Shown here piece by piece: positions 1 through 8,105 of a stretch of 64,000 nucleotides of DNA. This DNA is from Streptomyces sp. TSRI0281. Lineage in GTDB: Bacteria > Actinomycetota > Actinomycetes > Streptomycetales > Streptomycetaceae. A program made the position numbers and the translations under genes. Under the pieces are notes generated by a model, which was not told the DNA's origin, did not search any database, and saw only the letters and a program-made list of their open reading frames with translations. Position 1 is the stretch's first letter. Each line of letters opens with the position of its first letter. The stretch covers positions 125,881-189,880 of the forward strand of contig NZ_LWLE01000007.1 in the NCBI RefSeq assembly GCF_001905125.1, in the 5' to 3' direction.

Positions 1-308
1 TCCTGAACAAGGGCCGGATCGTCGCCGAGGGGACCGCCGACAGCCTCAAGTCACGCGTCGCCGGGCACCGCCTCGATCTCGTCCTCACCAGCCGGGAGGC
101 GTATCTCCGGCTGGCCGGACGGGCCGTCCACCACTCCCCCGAGACGCTCACCCTCGGCCTGCCCACGGACGGCACGGCGGCCCATGTCCGCGCCCTGCTG
201 GACGAGATCGACCCCGCCCGCACGGAAGTGGCCCGCCTCACCGTGCACACCGCCACCCTCGACGACGTCTTCCTGGCCCTCACCACGGAGGTACCGGCCC
301 ATGTCTGA
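1..308 (+). CDS. ABC transporter ATP-binding protein, C-terminal fragment (DrrA-type)
   Basis: Only the last ~101 codons are in the window. The reading frame is open from base 3 to the TGA at 306-308. The residues LNKGRIVAEG correspond to the stretch just after the H-loop in ATPases of the daunorubicin/doxorubicin-resistance (DrrA) type, and the end (HTATLDDVFLALT) is the typical C-terminal accessory segment ending in DDVFL. The nucleotide-binding motifs lie upstream of the window. The permease start codon lies inside the last codons (8-bp overlap), so the two are translationally coupled as a two-gene exporter. Substrate is not predictable. Confidence 0.9.
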   Translation, partial: LNKGRIVAEGTADSLKSRVAGHRLDLVLTSREAYLRLAGRAVHHSPETLTLGLPTDGTAAHVRALLDEIDPARTEVARLTVHTATLDDVFLALTTEVPAHV

Positions 309-1074
309 CGCATCCGGAGCCCTCGGCCACGCGGCGGTCATGACCGGCCGCAGCCTGCGCATCAGCCGCCGCAACATCGACGCGGTCATCACCTCGATGA
401 TGCTCCCGATCATGCTGATGCTGATCTTCGTCTACTTCTTCGGCGGTGCGATCGACACCGGCACGCGGTACGACTCGTACGTCATGTACGTCGTCCCCGG
501 AGTGCTGCTCCTGTGCGCCGGATTCGGCTCCGCCACGACCGCCGTGGCCGTCAGCGAGGACATGAAGGGCGGCATCATCGACCGCTTCCGCTCACTGGAC
601 GTGGGCGGTACGTTGGTGCTCGCCGGTCATGTGGTGGCGAGCACCGTACGCAACCTCGTCTCCACGACACTGGTCTTCGGCGTGGCCGTGCTGATCGGCT
701 TCCGTCCGGCGGCCACCGCCACCGGCTGGCTCGCCGTGGCCGCCGTACTCCTGGCCTACATCGTGGCGCTGTCCTGGATCTCGGCGGCGATCGGCCTGCT
801 CGCCCGGACCCCGGAGGCGGCGGGCGGATTCACGTTCTTCATGTCGTTCCTGCCGTACCCGAGCAGCGCGTTCGTGCCGATCGACTCGATGCCCGGCTGG
901 CTGCACGGCTTCGCCGACCACCAGCCGATCACCCCGGCCATCGAGTCCCTGCGCGGCCTCCTGCTGAACCAGCCGGTGGGCAACACCCCCTGGATCGCGC
1001 TGACCTGGGCGGCGGGCATCCTGGTGGTGGCGGTGGCACTCTCGGGGGTGCTGTTCAGGGCCCGGACCCGATAG
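301..1074 (+). CDS. ABC-2 type transporter permease
   Basis: Integral membrane partner of the ATPase that overlaps it. The protein has 257 residues with about six hydrophobic segments, starting around residues 35-55 (a Met/Leu/Phe-rich helix) and ending with a final helix near residue 240. This is the ABC2_membrane layout of DrrB-like exporters. The start ATG at 301 is chosen because it overlaps the ATPase stop by 8 bp; the frame stays open further upstream, but that stretch is the ATPase coding region in another frame. The family exports drugs or lipids from the cytoplasm. The substrate here is unknown. Confidence 0.9.
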   Translation: MSDASGALGHAAVMTGRSLRISRRNIDAVITSMMLPIMLMLIFVYFFGGAIDTGTRYDSYVMYVVPGVLLLCAGFGSATTAVAVSEDMKGGIIDRFRSLDVGGTLVLAGHVVASTVRNLVSTTLVFGVAVLIGFRPAATATGWLAVAAVLLAYIVALSWISAAIGLLARTPEAAGGFTFFMSFLPYPSSAFVPIDSMPGWLHGFADHQPITPAIESLRGLLLNQPVGNTPWIALTWAAGILVVAVALSGVLFRARTR

Positions 1075-1120
1075 GACACGGCCACCGTACGCACCCCGAC
1101 AGGACACCGGCACCGCACGC

Positions 1121-1174
1121 ACCCCACGCTCACCGCCGCGGGCCCGGACCCCACGCTCAGCGCCGCGGGCCCGT
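1121..1174. repeat. Two tandem 27-bp units between convergent genes
   Basis: Bases 1121-1147 and 1148-1174 are nearly identical 27-bp units (each begins accccacgctca), in the gap between the permease and the convergent acetyltransferase gene. They differ at only two positions. This is a minimal minisatellite; no protein or obvious hairpin terminator is encoded. Confidence 0.8.
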
Positions 1175-1182
1175 ACCGCGTC

Positions 1183-2436
1183 TCAGAACACGTCCGGGCA
1201 CCAGGGCCGCCGCCCCGTCCGCAGCGCCAGTTCCGCCGTGTCCGCGGCGCCCGGCCGGTTCTCCTCGACCCGGCCCAGGTCCACCAGGCGCCGCACCGAC
1301 TCGTCACCGAGGTACAGCGCACCCAACTCCCTTACGTCCAGGGTCAGATCGGCGCTCCTCGTGGTCGGGGCGCAGCTCGCACCGGACGGTGAGACGTCCA
1401 GCCGGAAACGGCCGCCCGCCAGGCCCGCGGAGTCGTGGATCTCCAGCACCAGATCGGCCTCGGCGGCGTACGTACGGGCCTCCATCGCGCGGGTGACGTC
1501 CAGGACACGCACCCACAGCCAGTCCGCCAGGGTGACGATGCGGGCGGCGCGGGGGTCCGGGAGGAGCAGGGGCAGCAGATCGTCGGGGGCCCGGTAGCCG
1601 GAGCGGACCGTGGTGATCCAGTCGATCGAGCAGACGAAGTGCCACAGCGCTCGTTCCGCCGCCGGGGTCGCCGCGATCAGCTGCCGCACGGTCGCCTTGT
1701 TCAACGGCTGCTTGCCATCGCCCCAGTTGTCGTCGGCGGAGTAGACGACGAGGCCGTCGACCTCACCGTCGGCGGCACGGTGGACCGCGTAGAACGGCTC
1801 GGTCCAGCCCTCGTACGCGGGGACGTCCACGCCGGTGCCGAGCTCCCACCAGCGCTCGTCCCGGCTGATGACACCGGGCCGTTGGGCGGCGAGGCGGGCA
1901 TGCAGTGCGGGGCCCACCTTGCGTATCTCCGCGCCGTCGGCCATCTCGATCCTGCCGCCGCCGTCCGCCGCGGACGGGCCCGCCCAGCGGGGGTCGAGAC
2001 CGGCCCTCGGGACGTCGATCTCCCACTCCGCGGTCCAGGTGGCCGGGCCGAACCCGTACCGGCCGTAGATCGGATACTCGGCGGCGATCAGCGTGGCGAC
2101 CGGCTCACCGCGTTCCTTCGCCGCCGCCAGGTCCGCCGCCATCATCCGGCTCAGCAGCCCGCGGCGGCGGTGGGTGGGCGTCACCGTCACCCCGCTGATC
2201 GCGTCGGCCGGCACCGTCGCACCGCCGACAACGGTCAGTTCCTGGGCGAACGAGCGGAACGTCGCCACACACCGCCCGTCGTCGAACGCCCCCCGCACAC
2301 GCGAGAGATCGGTGCGGGCCAGCCGCCCCGCGATCTCCTCCTCCGACGGCTTCGCGGCGCGCAGGAAGCCGATGCCCACGGCACGCATCCAGTCGGGGTA
2401 CTCGGTGGCGGTAACGGTACGGACCTCAGGGCTCAT
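1183..2436 (-). CDS. Eis-like GNAT N-acetyltransferase with SCP2-like C-terminal domain
   Basis: A 417-residue protein with the three-part layout of the Eis family: two GNAT folds and an SCP2 (sterol carrier-like) C-terminal domain. The acetyl-CoA loop is visible as [12 protein letters not shown] in the first third. The protein ends in a phenylalanine (PDVF); in mycobacterial Eis the C-terminal Phe carboxylate takes part in catalysis, so the ending fits. Members acetylate amines, including aminoglycosides in mycobacteria. The substrate in Streptomyces is unknown. It is convergent with the ABC transporter and lies 24 bp upstream of the asparaginase stop on the same strand. Confidence 0.88.
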   Translation of the reverse strand: MSPEVRTVTATEYPDWMRAVGIGFLRAAKPSEEEIAGRLARTDLSRVRGAFDDGRCVATFRSFAQELTVVGGATVPADAISGVTVTPTHRRRGLLSRMMAADLAAAKERGEPVATLIAAEYPIYGRYGFGPATWTAEWEIDVPRAGLDPRWAGPSAADGGGRIEMADGAEIRKVGPALHARLAAQRPGVISRDERWWELGTGVDVPAYEGWTEPFYAVHRAADGEVDGLVVYSADDNWGDGKQPLNKATVRQLIAATPAAERALWHFVCSIDWITTVRSGYRAPDDLLPLLLPDPRAARIVTLADWLWVRVLDVTRAMEARTYAAEADLVLEIHDSAGLAGGRFRLDVSPSGASCAPTTRSADLTLDVRELGALYLGDESVRRLVDLGRVEENRPGAADTAELALRTGRRPWCPDVF

Positions 2437-2460
2437 GCCCCCACGCTAGGCATACGGCCG

Positions 2461-3447
2461 TCAGAATGTCGCACGGATTTCGCCGACCTCCGCCGCCCCG
2501 CCCAGGAGCGGCGCCCGGCCGATCCGGGACACCACCGGGGCGTCCACGCCGAGCAGTTCGAGCGTGCGGGCCAGCACCGGGCCGAGTGCCCGCCCCGAGC
2601 CGTCGTCGATCTTGAAGGCCAGCGCCCGGCCGTCCGCCAGCGCCACCGCCTGCACCGCCTCCGCCCCCATCTTCGAGAGCGTCCCCGGCACCTCCCGCAT
2701 CAGCCAGGTGTCGGGACGCCGGGTACCCGCGACGTACTCGGGGTGCGCGCGCATCGCGTCCGCGACCCGGCGCTCCGCCGTCCCCGGCTCCGCCAGCACG
2801 AACGACCGGAACGCCCGCGCCAGCCCGACCAGGCCGATCGCCATCAGCGGGGCCCCGCAGCCGTCCGTGCCGACCGCCGCGACCGGCTCGCCCGCCGCCT
2901 CCTCGATCACCTGGTGCACCAGACGCTGGAGCGGGTGCGCGGGATCGAGGTAGGTCGCGGTGTCCCACCCGTTGTGTACACAGACCGCCAGCATCGCCGC
3001 GTGCTTGCCGGAGCAGTTCATCGTGATCCGCTCCCGGACGTGCCCGGCGGCGAGATACGCCTCCGCCTCCACCGGGTCCAGCGGAAGATCGGGCGGGGTC
3101 CGGAGGTCATCGGTGCTCAGCCCGTGCTCGGCCAGCATCGTCCGGGCGAGATCGAGGTGGAACCGCTCCCCCGAATGGCTCGCGGCGGCCAGTGCCAGCC
3201 GCTCCCCGGACAGGTCGAGCCCGGCCCGCAGGATCGCGGCGGCCTGCATCGGCTTGTTGGACGAGCGCGGGAAGACCGGCGCCGCCGGATCGCCGAGCGT
3301 CCACTCCACACTGCCGTCGGCGGCCAGCACGACCAGCGAGCCCCGGTGATGGCCCTCGGTGAACCCGGACCGTACGACCTCGGCCAGTACGGGCGGGGCG
3401 GGGGCTATGGCGGGGACGGTGTCGGAGGTGGCGCCGATCGACGTCAT
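2461..3447 (-). CDS. Asparaginase of the Rhizobium etli AII / thermolabile type
   Basis: Hydrolyses L-asparagine to aspartate and ammonia. The 328-residue protein matches the Asparaginase_II family (class 3), which is unrelated to the E. coli enzymes. Family residues are present: the Ser-x-x-Lys pair S62/K65 in RSSNKPMQ, C145 and K148 in MNCSGKH, and C197 in GTDGCGAP; the two Cys and the Lys form the metal site in the R. etli enzyme ReAV. The length is normal. Its end lies close to the Eis-like gene, and the rsiG gene begins upstream on the same strand after a 49-bp gap. Assignment to the family is firm; physiological role is inferred. Confidence 0.92.
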   Translation of the reverse strand: MTSIGATSDTVPAIAPAPPVLAEVVRSGFTEGHHRGSLVVLAADGSVEWTLGDPAAPVFPRSSNKPMQAAAILRAGLDLSGERLALAAASHSGERFHLDLARTMLAEHGLSTDDLRTPPDLPLDPVEAEAYLAAGHVRERITMNCSGKHAAMLAVCVHNGWDTATYLDPAHPLQRLVHQVIEEAAGEPVAAVGTDGCGAPLMAIGLVGLARAFRSFVLAEPGTAERRVADAMRAHPEYVAGTRRPDTWLMREVPGTLSKMGAEAVQAVALADGRALAFKIDDGSGRALGPVLARTLELLGVDAPVVSRIGRAPLLGGAAEVGEIRATF

Positions 3448-3496
3448 GGTGGCCTTCCGGGGACGGGGTGCGGGACCCGCGCCCGGAAGGATCGCT

Positions 3497-4177
3497 TCAG
3501 GCGAGCAGGTCGTCTACTTGTGCTTCCCCGTCACGGTACCTGCGGGCGATCTCCGCGCTGCAATCGTCCGCGGTGCGCTGGAGCTGGTGACGGCGCCGGG
3601 AAACCTGCTGCTCATAGCGGATGAGCCGCCCCATCGCCGTGTGCAGTTCCTCGTCCGTCCGGGCGTCCAGGTCGGAGAGCTCGACCTCGGCGAGCGTCTC
3701 CGCGGCCAGCCGGCGGTACTCGTCGCTGCGCGGCGTGGTCAGCGTGACGTGCCGGGCGGAGGTGCGGTGCCGGGACGGGGCGTCTGCCAGGATCTCGGAG
3801 AGCCGGTCCACCACCGGCGTCTCGGGGTCCCTGCGGCGGGCCAGCTCGGCCCGCAGGATGTCGATGCGGCCCTGCACCAGCCGGCGTACGTAGCTGAGGT
3901 CGGCCTCGTCGCGCTGCGCGTCGCGGCGCAGCGCCCGCAGTTCCGGCAGCCGCAGCCCGGCGAACCCGGCGGGCGGGCCGTCCTCCCCGGCCGCGGCCGT
4001 CGCCACCGGCGACACCGCCTGTTCGGGTACGGACCCGGCGGGCACGGCCCCCGGTCCGGCCGGGGGCGGGGGCACGGGGCCCGGCCCCGGTACGCTCCGC
4101 TGCACGGGTGGCCGCATGGTGCTGGCGCGTGGCACCGGTACGGCACCGGGAGATTGTCCGGCTCCATATGTACTCAT
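3497..4177 (-). CDS. rsiG: RsiG, c-di-GMP-dependent anti-sigma factor of WhiG
   Basis: A 226-residue protein with a disordered Pro/Ala-rich N-terminus (1-70) followed by helices. It contains two perfect copies of the signature E-x3-S-x2-R-x3-Q-x3-D: E91-S95-R98-Q102-D106 and E189-S193-R196-Q200-D204. In S. venezuelae RsiG these two antiparallel helices sandwich a c-di-GMP dimer and then sequester the sporulation sigma factor WhiG. High c-di-GMP therefore blocks sporulation. The ATG at 4177 is preferred because the upstream frame runs into the divergent dtd gene and a purine-rich stretch (GAGGGGACGG) precedes it. The call rests on the double motif. Confidence 0.95.
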   Translation of the reverse strand: MSTYGAGQSPGAVPVPRASTMRPPVQRSVPGPGPVPPPPAGPGAVPAGSVPEQAVSPVATAAAGEDGPPAGFAGLRLPELRALRRDAQRDEADLSYVRRLVQGRIDILRAELARRRDPETPVVDRLSEILADAPSRHRTSARHVTLTTPRSDEYRRLAAETLAEVELSDLDARTDEELHTAMGRLIRYEQQVSRRRHQLQRTADDCSAEIARRYRDGEAQVDDLLA

Positions 4178-4292
4178 GCTGTTCCGTCCCCTCAACCGGT
4201 GCGTCGGCACACCGCCATCGTGCATCGTGCCACCTGCCGGGGGGCCCACGCTGGTGATCTGTACCCGTTCAGCCCAAGATAGGTTGGTCTGT

Positions 4293-4742
4293 ATGCGTGC
4301 AGTGATACAGAGAGTGGACGGCGCGAGCGTCACCGTGGCAGGCGCCGCGGACGACCCGTCGGGGACCGGAATCGTCGGCGAGATCGTCGGCGAAGGACTG
4401 TGTGTGCTGGTGGGGGTCACCCATGGGGACACCCCGGAGAAGGCCGCGCAGCTCGCCCGCAAGCTCTGGTCGGTGCGTGTCCTGGAGGGCGAGAAGTCCT
4501 GTTCGGATACGAATGCCCCCCTCCTGGTGATTTCCCAGTTCACTCTCTACGGGGACGCCCGGAAGGGCCGCAGGCCCACCTGGAACGCCGCCGCGCCCGG
4601 CGAGATCGCCGAACCGCTGGTCGACGAGGTGGTGGCGCAACTGCGGGCGCTCGGCGCACATGTGGAGACGGGCCGGTTCGGTGCGGACATGCGCGTCTCG
4701 CTCACGAACCACGGCCCGTTCACCGTACTGATCGAGGTGTAG
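4293..4742 (+). CDS. dtd: D-aminoacyl-tRNA deacylase
   Basis: Recycles D-aminoacyl-tRNA (and mischarged glycyl-tRNA) by hydrolysing the ester bond. The 149-residue protein starts MRAVIQRV and has the two hallmark motifs: SQFTLYGD in the centre and NHGPFT near the C-terminus, the Gly-Pro pair that excludes L-amino acids (usually NxGPVT). The start at 4293 gives the standard N-terminus. It has an insertion of about six residues after SVTVAG relative to the minimal family, as is common in actinobacteria. It is divergent from rsiG across a 115-bp region that must hold both promoters. Confidence 0.95.
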   Translation: MRAVIQRVDGASVTVAGAADDPSGTGIVGEIVGEGLCVLVGVTHGDTPEKAAQLARKLWSVRVLEGEKSCSDTNAPLLVISQFTLYGDARKGRRPTWNAAAPGEIAEPLVDEVVAQLRALGAHVETGRFGADMRVSLTNHGPFTVLIEV

Positions 4743-4751
4743 CGGTACGGG

Positions 4752-4774
4752 GGTGCGGGGGCACCCCCCGCACC
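4752..4774. terminator. Hairpin between dtd and ygfZ
   Basis: Perfect 9-bp stem GGTGCGGGG / CCCCGCACC (4752-4760 and 4766-4774) with a 5-nt loop, placed just after the dtd stop and before the convergent ygfZ end. There is no T-run, as usual for Streptomyces, and it can act for both directions. Confidence 0.65.
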
Positions 4775-4804
4775 GGCGGCGGTGGACGCCGGTGCGTAGG
4801 GGAA

Positions 4805-5770
4805 CTACGGCTCGACGACCGTCTCCTGGGCGGCGGCCGTGTCCCCCGCGATCAGCTCCGCGTCCACGGCCACGTTCCGCTTCACCAGTGCCAGGGCGAT
4901 CGGGCCCAGCTCGTGGTGGCGGGCCGAGGTGGTGATGAAGCCGAGCTGCCGCCCCTCCGCCCCGTCGGCCGCCAGCCGCACCGGCGTGCCGTGTCCGGGC
5001 AGGTGCACCTCGCTGCCGTCCAGGTGCAGGAAGACCAGCCGGCGCGGCGGCTTCCCCAGGTTGTGGACGCGGGCGACGGTCTCCTGGCCCCGGTAGCAGC
5101 CCTTCTGGAGGTGGACGGCGGTGCCGATCCAGCCCAGCTCGTGCGGAATGGTGCGGTGGTCGGTCTCGAAGCCGATGCGCGGGCGGTGCGCCTCGACGCG
5201 CAGCGCCTCGTACGCCAGGATGCCCGCCGCCGGACCGTGCCCGGCGGCGTACGTCTCCAGGTCCGCGCGGGGCAGGAACAGGTCCCGGCCGTGCGGCGTC
5301 TCCCGTACGGCGACGCCTTCGGGCACCTCGGCGATGGAACCGGCCGGCAGATGGACGACGGCGATGTCCTCGGTACGGTCGGCGACCTCGACCCGGTAGT
5401 AGAACTTCATCGACTCCAGGTAGGCGATGAGCTCGCCCTGCGTCTCCGGTTCGACATGCATCCACACCCGCTCGCCGTCGTCGACGAGGTACATGGCGTG
5501 CTCGATGTGCCCGTTCGAACTCAGGATCAGCGCCTCGGTGGCCTGACCGGGGGCGAGGTCGCTGACATGCTGGGTGAGCAGCAGATGGAGCCAGCTCAGC
5601 CGGTCGTCGCCGCTGACGGTGACGACGCCCCGGTGGGAGAGGTCGACGAAACCGTTGCCGTCGGCGAGGGCGCGTTGCTCGCGGAACAGGTCGCCGTAGT
5701 GCGCGGCAACACCTTCGTCGCGGCCCTCGGCGGGGACTGCGCCGGGCAGGGACAGCAGGGGGCTCTTCAT
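4805..5770 (-). CDS. ygfZ: YgfZ/GcvT-like folate-binding protein
   Basis: A 321-residue member of the YgfZ family, which uses a tetrahydrofolate-binding GcvT fold to support maintenance of iron-sulfur enzymes. The diagnostic motif K-G-C-Y-x-G-Q-E is present as KGCYRGQE around residues 220-227, followed by TVARVHNLGKPPRRLVFL. The N-terminus (VDLSHRGVVTVSGDDRLSWLHLLLTQHV) is typical. It follows nur on the same strand, separated by 110 bp containing a duplicated segment. The direct link to Fe-S repair is established for E. coli YgfZ and inferred here. Confidence 0.93.
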   Translation of the reverse strand: MKSPLLSLPGAVPAEGRDEGVAAHYGDLFREQRALADGNGFVDLSHRGVVTVSGDDRLSWLHLLLTQHVSDLAPGQATEALILSSNGHIEHAMYLVDDGERVWMHVEPETQGELIAYLESMKFYYRVEVADRTEDIAVVHLPAGSIAEVPEGVAVRETPHGRDLFLPRADLETYAAGHGPAAGILAYEALRVEAHRPRIGFETDHRTIPHELGWIGTAVHLQKGCYRGQETVARVHNLGKPPRRLVFLHLDGSEVHLPGHGTPVRLAADGAEGRQLGFITTSARHHELGPIALALVKRNVAVDAELIAGDTAAAQETVVEP

Positions 5771-5830
5771 GCGCCCAGCCTACGACCCGGCGGCGGACGG
5801 CCACCCCGGCCGGGCACCGGGCCTTTGTAC

Positions 5831-5894
5831 CTAGGACCCGACCAGGATCTATTCGGCTGTGCCCAGGACCCGGCCAGGATTTATTCGGCGGCGG
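5831..5894. repeat. 32-bp tandem duplication spanning the nur stop codon
   Basis: Two copies, offset 32 bp, of a segment containing aggacccg-ccaggat-tattcggc (about 5831-5860 and 5863-5892). The second copy includes the TAA stop of nur (5881-5883) and its last codons, so the end of the gene appears to have been copied into the 3' flank. Confidence 0.75.
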
Positions 5895-6321
5895 GGGAGT
5901 TCGCCTTCGCGGTGCAGTCGGCACAGCGGCCGAAGATCGCGAAGTGCTTCATGTCGGTCTCGAAGCCGAAGCTGTCCCGGAGCTTGGCGGTGAAGTCGGC
6001 GACCACGTCGACATCGGCCTCGATGACGTCCGCGCAGTCCCGGCAGACCAGATGGATGTGGTGATGGCGGTCGGCCAGGTGGTACGTCGGAGCGCCGTGC
6101 CCGAGATGGGCGTGGCTGACCAGCCCGAGCTCCTCCAGGAGCTCCAGGGTCCGGTACACGGTGGAGATGTTCACGCCGGACGCGGTCCGGCGCACCTCGC
6201 AGAGGATGTCGTCGGGCGTCGCGTGTTCCAGTGCGTCGACGGCCTCCAGGACGAGCTGACGCTGAGGCGTCAGCCGGTAGCCACGCTGCCGAAGATCGGT
6301 CTTCCAGTCGGTGCTCACCAC
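5881..6321 (-). CDS. nur: Nur, nickel-responsive Fur-family repressor
   Basis: A 146-residue Fur-family regulator. With the GTG start at 6321 the residues reported for S. coelicolor Nur fall at the same numbers: H70, H72 and H126 of the nickel site, and H33, H86, H88 and H90 of the second metal site. An N-terminal winged helix (RLTPQRQLVLEAV, then VNISTVYRTLELLEELGL) precedes the dimerisation domain. Nur with nickel represses the iron superoxide dismutase gene and nickel uptake genes and so controls the switch to the nickel enzyme. Two Cys-x2-Cys pairs (CRDC and CADC) are present. The next codon, GTG at 6318, is an alternative start. Confidence 0.95.
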   Translation of the reverse strand: MVSTDWKTDLRQRGYRLTPQRQLVLEAVDALEHATPDDILCEVRRTASGVNISTVYRTLELLEELGLVSHAHLGHGAPTYHLADRHHHIHLVCRDCADVIEADVDVVADFTAKLRDSFGFETDMKHFAIFGRCADCTAKANSPAAE

Positions 6322-6367
6322 AGGGCCAGTGTAGGTCCGGGTGAGCACCTTCCCGCAGCTTCGCGGA

Positions 6368-6940
6368 CTACTTGAAGAACGCGATGCCGTCGTCCGGCAT
6401 GTCTTCGAGGTTCCGCGCCATCTCGGCGACCTCTTCCGGGGTGACGACCTTCTTCAGGTGCGCCGACATGTAGGGGCGCAGTTCGACCTCGGGGGTGGAC
6501 TTCTCGCCGACCCACATCAGGTCGCTCTTCACATACCCGTAGAGACGCTTTCCGCCGCTGTACGGGCCGGAGGCCGCCGTACGGGCCACCGCGTCGGTGA
6601 CCAGGTCGATCTGCGGCTTCTGGTTCGCCAGCTCGCCGTACCAGATCTCGACGATGCCCTGGTCACGGACCATGACGACCTCGACCTTGCGGTCCTTGTC
6701 GATGCGCCAGTAGCCGGACTCGGACTCCAGCGGCCGGACCTGATTGCCCTCCTCGTCCAGCACCCAGGTGTGCGAGACGTACTCCAGGAAGTCCCGGCCG
6801 TCGTGGCTGAAGGTGACCTCCTGGCCGAAGTTGCACTTCTCGGCACCGGGGAAGTCGGACACACCCGCGCCCGCCCAGTTGCCCAGGAGGAAGGCCAGCG
6901 GGACGAGGTCCGGGTGGAGGTCGGACGGAATCGAGATCAT
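6368..6940 (-). CDS. Nitrobindin-like haem-binding beta-barrel protein (FABP-like)
   Basis: A 190-residue protein of the DUF1794/nitrobindin family, a ten-stranded barrel that in studied homologues binds haem and isomerises peroxynitrite to nitrate. The family motif G-x-W-x-G-x-G is seen as GNWAGAG at about residues 20-26. A C-terminal His (MSAHLKKV) is in place to be the proximal haem ligand. No signal peptide is present, so it is cytoplasmic. It lies 46 bp upstream of nur on the same strand. Proximity to the redox/metal regulator fits an antioxidant role, which is inferred. Confidence 0.85.
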   Translation of the reverse strand: MISIPSDLHPDLVPLAFLLGNWAGAGVSDFPGAEKCNFGQEVTFSHDGRDFLEYVSHTWVLDEEGNQVRPLESESGYWRIDKDRKVEVVMVRDQGIVEIWYGELANQKPQIDLVTDAVARTAASGPYSGGKRLYGYVKSDLMWVGEKSTPEVELRPYMSAHLKKVVTPEEVAEMARNLEDMPDDGIAFFK

Positions 6941-6986
6941 GGGCGTCTCAGACGATCTGTGAGGGAGCGGAGGAGTTCTACGAGGG

Positions 6987-7088
6987 TCAGCGCTGGCCCT
7001 GGTACAGCTTCTTCACGGTCACACCGGCGAACGCGAGCACGCCGACGCAGACCAGGATCAGCAGGGCGGAGAAGAATGCCTCAAGCAC
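6987..7088 (-). CDS. 33-residue single-span membrane peptide
   Basis: A short ORF with a GTG start and a good GAGGAG Shine-Dalgarno 8 nt upstream. The product has an acidic first turn, one hydrophobic helix (about residues 4-24, including ALLILVCVGVLAFAGV) and a basic tail (KKLYQGQR). Similar tiny membrane proteins are annotated at this position in other Streptomyces (memory). Function unknown. It is 46 bp upstream of the nitrobindin-like gene on the same strand and may be cotranscribed. Confidence 0.7.
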   Translation of the reverse strand: MLEAFFSALLILVCVGVLAFAGVTVKKLYQGQR

Positions 7089-7126
7089 GGGGGCTCCTCG
7101 GAACGAGCGAATGGCGGCAGTACAGG

Positions 7127-7159
7127 GCCGGGCCCCAGCCTAATGGGTAGGGGCCCGGC
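7127..7159 (-). terminator. Hairpin downstream of the three-gene membrane-protein operon
   Basis: Perfect 10-bp stem GCCGGGCCCC / GGGGCCCGGC (7127-7136 and 7150-7159) with a 13-nt loop, 16 bp past the stop of the gene ending at 7176. No T-run. Confidence 0.7.
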
Positions 7160-7175
7160 TCTCTCGTTCAGGTCC

Positions 7176-8105
7176 TCAGCCGAGCAGCTGGTTCTGCAGG
7201 ATCAGCGACTGCTGGAACGGGATGCGTGCCGTCTCCTCCTTGCCCTTACGGGTGTGGATGACCAGCGCGAGGGTGTCGCCCGCGACGGAGTACGCCTGGC
7301 GGACGTGCTCACCGCCGAAGGGGGCCTTCTCGCTGAACACATACGGCGTGACGCCCGGGACCTTGTCCGCGGCGTTCCAGGACTCGTCCAGCTCCATCAC
7401 GTCGGTGCCGGCGATCGGGATGCCGGCCGAGACCCCGACGTACAGGTCGTCTCGCAGCGCCCCCGCGAAGCCCGCGGAGTTGAACCGGAGCAGATAGGTC
7501 CGGGACACGGTGCCGTCCGGCATGGTCCAGCCCCGGGCCGCGATGTGCCGCAGGGCCGAGTCCTTGAGGAGCTGGGACAGCGCGTCCCGCTTGTCCTCCC
7601 GGAACTCCGCGAGGAACTGCCCGGTGGGGACCCAGTCCCCGGTCAGCTTCTTGTCCGCCGTCGCTCCGGCCGGGGCGGGCAGCAGCAGTTTCCGCAGGTC
7701 CGCGTGGTGCACCTCGGCGGGATTGCCGTCGCTGAACGGTCGCGGAGAACCGGCCGGGAGCGCAGGGAGCGACAGCGTCGGGTAGTCCCAGCGCCCGTCG
7801 CCCTCGGTGGCGAGCCCCGGCACGTCGGTGCGCTCCATCGACGCGAGACCGAGGGCCGTACCGGTGCCGACCGAGCCGAGCACCAGCACGGCGGCGGTCC
7901 AGCGCGCCACGGCCCGCAGCACACGCCGCGGCGGCTTCGGCCCCTGCGGCGGGGCGGCGGGAGGGGCCCCCGGTACGGGAGGTGCCGTCGCGGGTATCTC
8001 CGCAGCGGGTATCCCCGCAGCGGTCTCCGGCGCGGACACGGGCACCTCGGGCGCGGACGCGGGCGCCTCGGGCTCCGGTGTCGCCGTCACCGTCTGCTCG
8101 GTCAT
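7176..8105 (-). CDS. Membrane-anchored exported protein of unknown function (paralogue 1)
   Basis: A 309-residue protein with a low-complexity Ala/Pro/Glu cytoplasmic N-terminus (1-75), one transmembrane helix around residues 80-105 (AVLVLGSVGTGTALGLA) and an extracellular domain. That domain contains ADLRKLLLPAP, a motif also found in the two upstream genes (SKLLLPVP, DLRKLLVDRP), so the three are distant paralogues. The ATG at 8105 overlaps the stop of the upstream gene by 4 bp (ATGA). Last gene of a three-gene coupled operon. No known family was recognised; a surface or signal-sensing role is only a guess. Confidence 0.85.
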   Translation of the reverse strand: MTEQTVTATPEPEAPASAPEVPVSAPETAAGIPAAEIPATAPPVPGAPPAAPPQGPKPPRRVLRAVARWTAAVLVLGSVGTGTALGLASMERTDVPGLATEGDGRWDYPTLSLPALPAGSPRPFSDGNPAEVHHADLRKLLLPAPAGATADKKLTGDWVPTGQFLAEFREDKRDALSQLLKDSALRHIAARGWTMPDGTVSRTYLLRFNSAGFAGALRDDLYVGVSAGIPIAGTDVMELDESWNAADKVPGVTPYVFSEKAPFGGEHVRQAYSVAGDTLALVIHTRKGKEETARIPFQQSLILQNQLLG

